From assembly GCA_016712885.1 (NCBI GenBank), contig JADJQF010000018.1, forward strand, positions 104,245-168,244: a stretch of 64,000 bases of DNA, read 5' to 3'. The notes beneath the pieces are model-generated. The model ran no database searches and was not told the origin of the DNA. It saw nothing but the letters and a program-made list of their open reading frames with translations. Shown in pieces: positions 28,801 to 36,348 of the stretch (position 1 is the first letter of the stretch; every line of letters begins with the position of its first letter). Made by a program: the position numbers and the translations under genes. Source of the stretch: Candidatus Flexicrinis proximus (lineage in GTDB: Bacteria; Chloroflexota; Anaerolineae; Aggregatilineales; Phototrophicaceae).

Positions 28801-31800
28801 ACGGTGAAGGTCTTGCTGGTCTCACCCATCGCAAAACTGAGATTTTGCGAATTGAAGCTGTAATCGCTGTTGGCGAGCGTTGCCGTGTTGTCGGCGGTGG
28901 CAATGTCGGCTGTGATGGTATCCGCGCTCACGCCGCCCAGACTGACGGTGAAGACGAAGTTGGTCGTACCGGCGTTGCCTTCTGCCAGCGTGACATCGTT
29001 AATGCTGATGGGCGCTGCGCCGTTCGGGTTGACCGTCATCGTGCCGAGCTGAGCGGTACTGAGGCTCAGACCCGCGTTGGTACCGTTGCCATCAAGGTCG
29101 CAGGGGGTGTAGGTTGCGCCGCCGTCCACCGAGAAGCGGTAGGTGTACGAGAACTGCGTGGCTGAACCCACGTACGGCGCCTGGAACGTGCCCTGATACT
29201 CGTCGTCGCTCCCAACCTGGACATTAAAGGTTGTGGGATACCACAGCCACGCCAGGTTATTGGTCGGATCGCTGGACAGCGGGCCAAAACCAACTTGACC
29301 GACAACGCTGGCATGCGCTCCCGGATCATTGGTCAGGACACCCGCATCGTCTTCGTAGACGCGACCGAAAATGCTAGGCGTGGCCTGTCCGCCCGATACC
29401 GTGAACGACGACGGGAATTGCAGCGCGCAGTAGTTCGCGCCCGGCGGAAGCACGGTCATTGTGCCCAGGGAAGCCGTATTGAAGCTGAGGCCGCCGTTGG
29501 TCCCATTGCCGTCGCTGTCGCAGTAGGTGAAGTTCGCGCCGCCATCGACCGAGAAGCGCGTGGTATAGGCGAACTGCGTGGTGGATGCTACCGCTGGCGC
29601 GGCAAACGTCCCCTGATATTCGTCGTCGTTGCCGATTTGAACGTTAAATGCCGACGGGAACCACAGCCAGCTTCCGTTGCCGGTGGGGTCGCTGCCGGCA
29701 GGCCCATAGCCCACCTCGCCAACAATGCTGGCGTGCGCGCCGGGGTCAGCGGTCAGGACGCCCGCATCATCCTCGTAAATGCGGCCATAAATCAGCGGCG
29801 AGGAATTTCCGCTTTCGAGGGTGAAGGAGGTCGGGAATTGAAGGTTGCAGTAGTCCACGTTCTGCGCGGGCGTGTTGGTCTGCTTCTCGTAGGCGCCCAT
29901 ATCGACGATCGGGGCGGTACCAGAACCGGTATCGGCTACGCCGGTGTCGTCGTAGCGGCGTGGATTGCCGTCAAGGTCAGGCGCTTCGTCGATGGTGCTG
30001 GCGTTGTCGTTCAGGTCATAGCTATCGACCGGCACAGCGGTATTGCTGCCTGCATCGACGGCGGGGCTGTTGTCTTGCAGACGATAGTTACCGGAGCTGG
30101 TCGGCGCAGAAGCAAACGCAACGGGAGCGACGAACAGCGGGTCAACATTCAGGTTGCCCGTCCCCGCGAAACCGCCCTCGATGATGCTGTGGGTGATGGT
30201 TGCGCCGATCAAGGCGTTGCTGCTGTTGCCCCACACAATGCTGTTGGTGATGGTCAGCGTGCCGGCATTGTAAATCCCACCAGCGCTGGTCGCACTGTTC
30301 CCAGCGATCGTGCTGTTGGTGATCGTCAGTACACTGCTGCCGTTATTGAGCAAAGCGCCAGCCGTACTCGCGGCGCTGTTGCCGCTGAAGGTACTGTTGG
30401 TGATGGTCTTCACACCCGCAGCATTGTTCAAGACCGCCCCGCTGGTGTTAGTGGCGCTGTTGCCCGCGAACACGCTGTTGGCGATGTTGGTCGTGCCATT
30501 GAAGTTCTGGACGGCTCCCACGTTAGTCGTGGCGCTGTTGCCTGAGAATGTGCTGTCGAGGATGTCGAGGTCGGCTTCAAAGTTGTAAATGGCACCGTTG
30601 CCGCTGGCTCCACTGGAACTATTGCCCGAGACCGCGCTGCGGAGGAGGGTCACGCTGCCGCCGTCGTTCATCATGAGGCCGCCATTTTGGGTGGCGCTGT
30701 TGTTGGTGAACTGGCTGTCTACAAGCATCATGGTCGCACTGGGACCGCTGTTGTAGAGCGCGCCGCCGAAGCCCGCGCTGTTGTTGGTGATGGTGCTGTT
30801 GAGGATATTCAGCGTCCCGCCATCATTGAAGATGGCTCCTGCGTTGTCGCCTGAAGACAAGCTGCCACCCGACGCGGTAATACCGTCTAAGGTGAGGCTG
30901 CCTGTCGCGCCGACGTTCAACAAGCGGAACAGGGGCGCGCCGCCACTGCGGATAATCACCCCGCCTTCCAGCGTGATATTGGTTGTGACTTGTGGCAGCC
31001 CCGTTGCGCCCGTGTAATCGGCATAAGAAGCTGTCAGTGTCACAATCTGGCTGTTCAGGTCGATGGTGTCCGCCGATGCGCCGTTGGCGTTAGCGCACTC
31101 CATCGCGGTGATGAGCGTGGCTGCCAGATTGTTCGGCAATGTATAAGGGAAGGTAATCGCCGCGCACGGGTCGACGACGGCATACTCAAACGCGCCGAGG
31201 TCGCAGTCCGGCCCTTGCGGCCGCGCGGTTCCGCGCTGGTCGGCCGTGACGGTGAGTGCCGTGCAGTAGTTGCTGGCGTCGGCGTCAATCGCATTGGAAC
31301 CCGTGACGAGCGCGTGCGTCTGCGTCGGGCCGCCGTTGCTGGCCAGTGTGGCTGAAACATTGGTCGGTGTGGCGATCCGCCCCGGGCAAATCGTGTCGGC
31401 CGTCAGGTTCGAGTCGCCGATCAGCGATGCCCCGATGCCTGCCGTACACTCGCGCGCCGTCCCGCCCACCGACAGCGGGTTGTTGGCGATCACCGAGCCG
31501 GTCAGGTCGATCGTGGAATCCGTTCCGGCATGCACGATGCCCACCGTACTGCTGGTGTTGCTGTTGTCGTGGCCGGAGAACGTCGAGAAATACACGTTGA
31601 CGATGTTGGTGCCGAAGATATACAGCGCATCGGCCCCGGCGCCGTTGGTCGCGATGTTGGCGCTGAAGGTGCTGTTGACAATGTTCGACGTGGTCGAGCC
31701 TGCGCCGTCAATGTAGATCGCCCCGGCGTTGTCGGCCGAGTTGTTGGCGAACGTCGACCTGCTGACGTTCAGCACGCCGCTGCTGTACACCGCGCCGCCC

Positions 31801-32786
31801 GCGTTGACCGGCATAGAGCCGTTGGAGAGCGTCATATCCGACAGGGTCAGCGTGCCTGTCGCGTTGACCCGCAGCAGCCGGAAGGCTGTGCCGGAGCGCG
31901 TGATCGCCCCGTTCTGCAGCGTGACCGGCGTCGTGACTTCCGGCAGGCCGGTATTGCCGCTGTAATTGGCATACGAGACCGCCAGCGTCACCGTCTGGCC
32001 GTTCAGGTTGATCGTATCCGCCGATGCGCCGTTGGCGTTGGCGCACTCGATCGCCGCGATCAGCTGCGCCGGGGTATTGGTGGTCATCGTATACGGGAAG
32101 GTGCTCGGCGTGCACATCACCGCGCACGGGGCCAGCGGCGTCGCGCTGTTGCGGGCACTGGCCGTCTGCAGCGCGAAGTCGATGCTGTTGTTGTCGAGAT
32201 CCTGGCAGCCGTTGTTCTTCCGTGCGAGGATTTCAGTGAGCGCCTGTGCGAGACCGACTGCCGTCTCCGAGGCATTGGCCGTGCCGTAGCCGACGAAATC
32301 GACATAGCTCGCGCAGCCGACGGCGGTAGCCGTAACACACGCCGCCGCATCCGTGAAGAGGCCGAACTTGCCGCCTGCTGCTCCGGGATTCAAGGTGCTC
32401 ACCAGATCAGGCGTCGGCAGCGCCACACCATTGGCTCCATTAGATGAGCCCTGAATCAGGTAGTACTGGCCGGGCTGCAGCGTGACCGCCGGGATGGTCG
32501 CGAGGTTGCTCCCGCTGGTCACCCAGGTCGTAGCGGCCGGCGCCGCATAGCGCACCGTCCAGCCGGTGATATTCACCGGCGAACTGCCTGCGTTGAACAG
32601 CTCCACGAATTTGTTGATATAGGTCGCGCCCGCTGAGCCGCCGCGCGTATAAATCGCGCTGATGACGACACCACTGGACGAAGCGCTGACAGTCTGCGTT
32701 GTATAAGGAAGGATGCCGGATAAAAGGATGGCGATCGCCACCATCAGGAAAAGCCGGGAGGAGGTGAGGCTGCGCTGGAATTTCAT
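24747..32786 (-). CDS. Giant secreted protein: lamin-tail, beta-helix, Calx-beta, ExeM/NucH-type nuclease and DUF11 repeats
   Basis: The start is ATG 32786 (MKFQRSLTSSRLFL; AAGGA upstream), with a signal peptide ending near VSASSS. Approximate order: lamin-tail domain (residues 35-200), beta-helix/choice-of-anchor Q blocks from 224 and 539, two tandem 130-residue units with YGRIYEDDAGVLT (975-1250), Calx-beta (1257-1360), a third beta-helix block (from 1372), then an ExeM/NucH-like extracellular nuclease (about 1675-2290). The nuclease has all endonuclease-exonuclease-phosphatase motifs: GVNELEND, VANHFKSKG, ILGDLNSYA and VSDHDPVIV. DUF11 repeats follow. The frame ends at 24747 after a one-base loss near 24816; the natural protein (about 3350 residues) continues to 22733. 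It probably degrades extracellular DNA or RNA while held at the surface; anchoring is inference. Confidence 0.88.
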   Translation of the reverse strand: MKFQRSLTSSRLFLMVAIAILLSGILPYTTQTVSASSSGVVISAIYTRGGSAGATYINKFVELFNAGSSPVNITGWTVRYAAPAATTWVTSGSNLATIPAVTLQPGQYYLIQGSSNGANGVALPTPDLVSTLNPGAAGGKFGLFTDAAACVTATAVGCASYVDFVGYGTANASETAVGLAQALTEILARKNNGCQDLDNNSIDFALQTASARNSATPLAPCAVMCTPSTFPYTMTTNTPAQLIAAIECANANGASADTINLNGQTVTLAVSYANYSGNTGLPEVTTPVTLQNGAITRSGTAFRLLRVNATGTLTLSDMTLSNGSMPVNAGGAVYSSGVLNVSRSTFANNSADNAGAIYIDGAGSTTSNIVNSTFSANIATNGAGADALYIFGTNIVNVYFSTFSGHDNSNTSSTVGIVHAGTDSTIDLTGSVIANNPLSVGGTARECTAGIGASLIGDSNLTADTICPGRIATPTNVSATLASNGGPTQTHALVTGSNAIDADASNYCTALTVTADQRGTARPQGPDCDLGAFEYAVVDPCAAITFPYTLPNNLAATLITAMECANANGASADTIDLNSQIVTLTASYADYTGATGLPQVTTNITLEGGVIIRSGGAPLFRLLNVGATGSLTLDGITASGGSLSSGDNAGAIFNDGGTLNILNSTITNNSAGFGGALYNSGPSATMMLVDSQFTNNSATQNGGLMMNDGGSVTLLRSAVSGNSSSGASGNGAIYNFEADLDILDSTFSGNSATTNVGAVQNFNGTTNIANSVFAGNSATNTSGAVLNNAAGVKTITNSTFSGNSAASTAGALLNNGSSVLTITNSTIAGNSATSAGGIYNAGTLTITNSIVWGNSSNALIGATITHSIIEGGFAGTGNLNVDPLFVAPVAFASAPTSSGNYRLQDNSPAVDAGSNTAVPVDSYDLNDNASTIDEAPDLDGNPRRYDDTGVADTGSGTAPIVDMGAYEKQTNTPAQNVDYCNLQFPTSFTLESGNSSPLIYGRIYEDDAGVLTADPGAHASIVGEVGYGPAGSDPTGNGSWLWFPSAFNVQIGNDDEYQGTFAAPAVASTTQFAYTTRFSVDGGANFTYCDSDGNGTNGGLSFNTASLGTMTVLPPGANYCALQFPSSFTVSGGQATPSIFGRVYEDDAGVLTNDPGAHASVVGQVGFGPLSSDPTNNLAWLWYPTTFNVQVGSDDEYQGTFQAPYVGSATQFSYTYRFSVDGGATYTPCDLDGNGTNAGLSLSTAQLGTMTVNPNGAAPISINDVTLAEGNAGTTNFVFTVSLGGVSADTITADIATADNTATLANSDYSFNSQNLSFAMGETSKTFTVLVNGDTAPEPNETFFVNLTNIVNAAPVDAQGMGTITNDDDVCTLYTFPYTMTGNTPAELVQAITCANANGTADIISLNDQIITLTDAVSSGLGLPAISSTITIQSGTITRASASNFRFFQVMPGQSLTLNRVTLTNGFGAGLTSDGGAIYNDGTLTLISSVLSGNHGMYGGAVFSSSTGTLSVTNSLISGNLADNTGGGIRNRGVLTVANSTIAGNYAASIGGGIANAGIFTLNLSNSVVYGNEAPTSPEIDGGVTSSSSSIVGVDPSFVSLLDASDNAPTTGGDYRLAHYSVAIDAGDNALVPGGITNDLPGFTRFYNDTGVTDTGLGAAPIVDMGAYEKQTNSPLVCGAAPDRIYELQDGGAKYGLAGPFTVDGVVTFDGQASGQWDGFYIQDPAGDGNSATSDGIYIYDPSPALLAVNAGDYVRVTGTVSEFAQNFSLVTPSGLSSTTETEITATAVTLCGNLAAVTPTVVTLPFATLNEQERYEGMLVTFNQTLSVTELFTLGRYNEISLSVGGRLFQPTNYLTPGAAAIAQQDLNNRSRILLDDGRKLQNVDPILYPAPALSASNTVRHGDTVASVTGVYTQANSRFGNGTSTNTNPFRYRLNPTAPVSFTPANPRPAAAPVVGGTLTAGSLNLLNYFNNFTACYLNGTFVNSNCRGANNATEFTRQRDKTIAAILEINPAVLGVNELENDVPNDNGGLNGATTAIEDLVNGLNAATAPGTYAFINTGRIGTDAIRVGMIYRPAVVTPVGAFAVLDNVDPFNRNTRPALAQTFASVATGGQFTMVANHFKSKGSCPLPADPNYTDPTYGENYDTGDGQGCWNADRERAAAALLTWLATNPTGTTDPDYLILGDLNSYAAEDPITFLTGSGYTNLIALYGGPGNVVYSYVFDGQSGYLDHALANSSMATQVTGAAEYHINADEPSVLDYNTEFKSAGQLVSLYAANEFRVSDHDPVIVGLNLTGMSADLTITKTDGVTSATPGGSVTYTITASNAGPDPVVGATVADTFPAILTGTWTCVGAGGGTCTAAGAGNISDTVNLPVGGSVTYTVSATISAAATGSLVNTATVSSAVTDPNPANNSATDSDTLTPQADLSITKTDGVTTEVPGGIVTYTITASNAGPSNSPVATVADTFPAILTGAWTCVGAGGGTCPAVGSGNISDIVNLPAGGSVTYTVSATISAAATGTLSNTATVTPAVTDPNPANNSATDVDTLTPQADLSITKTDGVTSATPGGSVTYTITASNAGPSNAPGATVADTFPAILTGTWTCVGAGGGTCTAAGAGNISDTVNLPAGGSVTYTVTATISAAATGTLSNTATVSSPSPTPTRPTTRPPIPIRWVDPPI

Positions 32787-33051
32787 AGAGGTCCTTGTGC
32801 TTCGGCCCGTCGTGGCGTGTACGTGCATGATGGAGATAGTACGGTAGTCTTGGATACTCAACTGTACATAATAAGCAGAAGATTTTGCAATGGGAGGTCC
32901 ATAAAAAGTCGGCCATCCGCCCACCCGTGCCGGCAGTCTTTTGCCCGGATTTTCCATTCTGCAGGCGCGGCGCTAAACTCGGTCACGTCGCCAACCCGCT
33001 GGTCTTGTGGAATGTTCGTCAAAGCGTTCACCGACTGAAGGCCGTGTCCCC

Positions 33052-35157
33052 ATGAACCGTTTCCTTGCGTTTATCATCCTCGCCATCGCGGCAGTTGCCC
33101 CCGTCAATGCACAAGCTGTGACCCTGACCGTCAGCACGTCATCCGGTACGGTTCGGACCGGAATGGACTGCCCATCTCCCGCAAATCGTGCAGTGTACGC
33201 GGCTGTACAGGCTGCGCTTGATTGCGCGCCGGACGGCTCGGTGATCCTGGTTTCCGGCGGCACCTATTCCGAGACGCTTACGGTCTCGCGTTCGGTCACG
33301 CTGCAGGGCGAAAGCGGCCAGACCATTGAGCTGGCCGGGGATGGCGGCCGGCCGGTCATCAGCGCAGCCGAAGGCGTCACGCTGATTCTTGAAAACCTCA
33401 CGCTGACCAATGGAGCGGGAGACAGGGGAGGCGGCCTGTTTATGCCGTCGGGCCGGCTTCGCCTCCAGAACGTGACCGTCCGCGGTAATCTGGCGACCGT
33501 GTCCGGCGGCGGGCTCTTCCTCGGCAGTGGAACAGCCGAGATCAGCGGCAGTCTGTTCGCGCGGAACAGCGTCACGGCCTTTGGCGGCGATGGCGTGTCC
33601 GCTGAGGCCTACGGAGGGGCAATCTATGTCGGCGAAGGCTCCCTGCTCGTCGTGAACAGCCGCCTTTCAGACAATACCGTCGCGGCGTCAAGCTGTGAGG
33701 GCGCGCCGCCGCAGGCCCGGGGCAGTGCCATCTTCAGCCGCGCCGCGCAGGTCGTTCTGGCGGGTGTGGAGCACTCCGGGCGTGCGCTCACATCCACCTG
33801 CGGCGGCGCGGCGCAGGTCGCCACGGCGGGCGATGCGGTTCTGGCAGTTGCGGCTGAACTTCTGACTGAAGCAGACCCGGGCGCGGTTGAACTGACGATC
33901 TCGATGTCCACATCAGAGCCGGTTCTCCGGCCCGACGCCGCGCCGGCAGCCACCAATACCGATCCTGCGCTGGCGGTCGCGTGGATGGGCGCCGTCATGG
34001 AGGCCGTCCGCGCCGAACGCTTATCGCCGCCGGTTGCGTCCCGCGTCTATGCCTATTCCGCGCTGACACTTTACGAGTCGCTGCGGCCGGGACGCCAGGA
34101 CCGCTCATCGTTTGCGGGTATCCTCAACGGTCGGCTTGAGCTTCCTGCTGCGGAAGCGAATCTCCGCTACGACTGGCCGACGGTGGCCAATGCCGCGCTG
34201 CACCGCGTAACCACGGCGCTCTTCACGTCTGGCAACCCCGAGGTGCGCCGCTCTCTGGACGCCACGCGTGATCGTATCAACCTGGCGCTGGGCGATTATG
34301 TGCCCGTCAATGTGTTTAATCGGTCTGTCCTGTACGGGGATGCGGTGGCGGCGGCAGTGCTGGCCTGGGCGGCCGCCGACAACTACGACGCTTCGCGTGA
34401 CTTGACATATACCCTGCCGGACGGTGATCCGGGATACTGGCGTCCGCTCGAAGGACAACGCGCGCTGGAGCCGTTTTGGGGCGTACTTCGCCCATTCGCG
34501 CTGCGGATGCCCAACGACTGCGAGATTGAACCCCCGTTCGAGGCCAGCACATCCCCTGACTCGCTGTTCTACGCAGAAGCCCTGGAGGTGGCTCAAACCG
34601 TCCGGTCACTGACGCCGGAGCAGCGCGAGATCGCCCTGTTCTGGGCAGATAACCCCGGCGATACCGCCACGCCGCCCGGCCACTGGATTTCAATCGTCGG
34701 GATCATCGTGCGCCAGCGCCAGTTGTCCCTGGAGGACGCGGCCGATCTCTACGCCATCACCGGCATCGCGCTGGCCGACGCCTTCATAGCGGCCTGGCAC
34801 ACCAAATACCAGGAGAACCGCGTGCGGCCGGTGACTTTCATCCGGGACCATATCGACCCGGATTTTCAGACTGTTGTCGCCACTCCGCCGTTTCCGGAAT
34901 ACCCCTCCGGGCACTCCGTCGCGTCTGGCGCCGCATCGGTAATCCTCACGCAGTTGGTCGGCGATCGGCCTTTTGACGATGTCACACACCTGTCGCGCGG
35001 TCTCGCCCCGCGCCGCTTCGACAGCTTCGAACAGGTCGCCATCGAAGCGGCAACCTCAAGGCTCTACGGCGGAATACACTATGCTTCGTCCAACAGCATC
35101 GGCCTGGAGATGGGGCGCTGCGTTGGCCGGATCGTGCTCGAACGGGCCGGACGCTAG
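33052..35157 (+). CDS. Secreted beta-helix fused to vanadium-dependent haloperoxidase/PAP2-type domain
   Basis: The 701-residue protein has a signal peptide (MNRFLAFIILAIAAVAPVNA). A right-handed beta-helix occupies about residues 20-290 (TLTNGAGDRGGGLFM, VTVRGNLATVSGGGLF). The C-terminal 390 residues are a vanadium-dependent haloperoxidase-like domain with the oxyanion-binding motifs KYQENRVRPVTF (Lys585), PPFPEYPSGHSV (acid-base His621) and SRLYGGIHYASSN (His676, the vanadate ligand or phosphatase nucleophile). The superfamily contains haloperoxidases and acid phosphatases; the motif set fits the bacterial haloperoxidase-like branch, but halide specificity cannot be read. The start ATG is chosen for the signal peptide. 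The beta-helix fusion is unusual. Confidence 0.85.
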   Translation: MNRFLAFIILAIAAVAPVNAQAVTLTVSTSSGTVRTGMDCPSPANRAVYAAVQAALDCAPDGSVILVSGGTYSETLTVSRSVTLQGESGQTIELAGDGGRPVISAAEGVTLILENLTLTNGAGDRGGGLFMPSGRLRLQNVTVRGNLATVSGGGLFLGSGTAEISGSLFARNSVTAFGGDGVSAEAYGGAIYVGEGSLLVVNSRLSDNTVAASSCEGAPPQARGSAIFSRAAQVVLAGVEHSGRALTSTCGGAAQVATAGDAVLAVAAELLTEADPGAVELTISMSTSEPVLRPDAAPAATNTDPALAVAWMGAVMEAVRAERLSPPVASRVYAYSALTLYESLRPGRQDRSSFAGILNGRLELPAAEANLRYDWPTVANAALHRVTTALFTSGNPEVRRSLDATRDRINLALGDYVPVNVFNRSVLYGDAVAAAVLAWAAADNYDASRDLTYTLPDGDPGYWRPLEGQRALEPFWGVLRPFALRMPNDCEIEPPFEASTSPDSLFYAEALEVAQTVRSLTPEQREIALFWADNPGDTATPPGHWISIVGIIVRQRQLSLEDAADLYAITGIALADAFIAAWHTKYQENRVRPVTFIRDHIDPDFQTVVATPPFPEYPSGHSVASGAASVILTQLVGDRPFDDVTHLSRGLAPRRFDSFEQVAIEAATSRLYGGIHYASSNSIGLEMGRCVGRIVLERAGR

Positions 35158-35206
35158 GGCTGTTGCGGAGTCTGTTTGCAGAAGCGTGCCCTCACGCTTC
35201 CGCGGG

Positions 35207-35380
35207 ATATGCACTTTCGATGGGGTTCCACCCCAATCCCCGGCAGGAATTTGCACTCCGGCACCTCCCAAAGCGATTTTGTGGCGTGAGCGACACAAAA
35301 TCGCACATGAGGGGTCGAGGGGCGCAAGTCCCTTGCGGAGGCGTGGAGGCAGCACCTCCACAAACCAGGTCCATAACCGG
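35207..35380 (+). repeat. Hairpin-array repeat, near full-length copy D
   Basis: The copy has all five hairpin modules: GGGGTTCCACCCC; the GGCAGGAATTTGCACTCC hairpin; a 14-bp stem GCGATTTTGTGGCG/CGACACAAAATCGC with one mismatch; GAGGGGCGCAAGTCCCTT; and GGAGGCAGCACCTCC. It ends with CCATAACCGG, matching the CCATAAC end of the intact element. It separates the convergent haloperoxidase-like and HAD genes. Confidence 0.8.
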
Positions 35381-35382
35381 CT

Positions 35383-36141
35383 CTACGGCATCCCGATCGG
35401 CAGGACTTCCAGCTTGACGCTGTTATGGACGTGGGTGTTAAACACGAAAAACCTTTTGTCGGGGTGGTTGAGCTTGCAGTCGCGCATGGCCTCGATGATC
35501 AGCTGCATGTTGTGCGGGTCGTCGTCGGACATGCCGAACTGGTGCGGGCTGCCGGCGCCGTAGAGCTCCAGGCCGGCCTCCACCGACTGGATAATCGCCA
35601 GTTTCTTGAGCGAAGGCGTGCTCAGAGTCGCATCCGCATCGCCCAATGCACGCCGCACGGCCTCGTTGCTCACGGGGAAGATCGTCAGGTATTTCGGCTC
35701 TTTCTCGATCCAGCCTTCATCCTTCAGCAGCCGGATCCCCGCCTTAATCGTGTCGGGCTCGTGTCCGCGCGCCGTGATGATCGAAAGCGGTCTTTGCTTG
35801 GCGCAGGCATGGACAAAGAACGCCCAGGACGGCGCCTGCCACGAGTCCGGCGGCCGGGAACTGAGCGCGTGCTGGATGTCGCTGACGAAATTCTGCGGTT
35901 TGCCGTCGCCCAGTTGATCGGCCGGGATATCGCGGAAGAACTGATACGATCCGTCGAAGATCGCGTACTGCTCCCAGTCGCCAGGCGCGCCCAGCCTCGG
36001 CCAGATCCGGGCAAATTCGGCGGTACTCACCCCCTTCACGTTTCCCGTGGCCGCGTGCTTGATCAGGATGGGTGTATGCAGGAACATGACGTTGTCGTCG
36101 AAGTCGAAGAAATAGAAGCTCTGAGGTTGCGTCGCGTCCAT
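35383..36141 (-). CDS. HAD-like hydrolase (putative phosphatase)
   Basis: The 252-residue protein shows the four HAD motifs: I, YFFDFDDNVMFLHTP (Asp nucleophile and acid/base Asp); II, SIITARGHEP; III, LKKLAIIQ; and IV, GMSDDDPHNM. HAD enzymes hydrolyse phosphate esters through a phospho-aspartate. The closest relatives are uncharacterised, so the substrate is unknown. No signal peptide is present. It is followed by a copy of the hairpin repeat rather than a simple terminator. The ATG is supported by the conserved start of motif I 15 residues later. Confidence 0.75.
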   Translation of the reverse strand: MDATQPQSFYFFDFDDNVMFLHTPILIKHAATGNVKGVSTAEFARIWPRLGAPGDWEQYAIFDGSYQFFRDIPADQLGDGKPQNFVSDIQHALSSRPPDSWQAPSWAFFVHACAKQRPLSIITARGHEPDTIKAGIRLLKDEGWIEKEPKYLTIFPVSNEAVRRALGDADATLSTPSLKKLAIIQSVEAGLELYGAGSPHQFGMSDDDPHNMQLIIEAMRDCKLNHPDKRFFVFNTHVHNSVKLEVLPIGMP

Positions 36142-36348
36142 GGGTACCTGGCCTCACGGTTTGTCGTGGGTTCGCGAGTGGATCTGGGCGGTCTTTCTGA
36201 CCCGTGACCGGCGCGCCCCGACAACGTTGAGTATCGGAGAGTCACGAGGATTGTACTATGGAGCATCACGAGGGGCGAAGGGATTGCATGCGCGTCGCCC
36301 CAATGCGGGAGCTCGCGCCCGTTCCCGGACGGATTGTACTCCTCCGCG

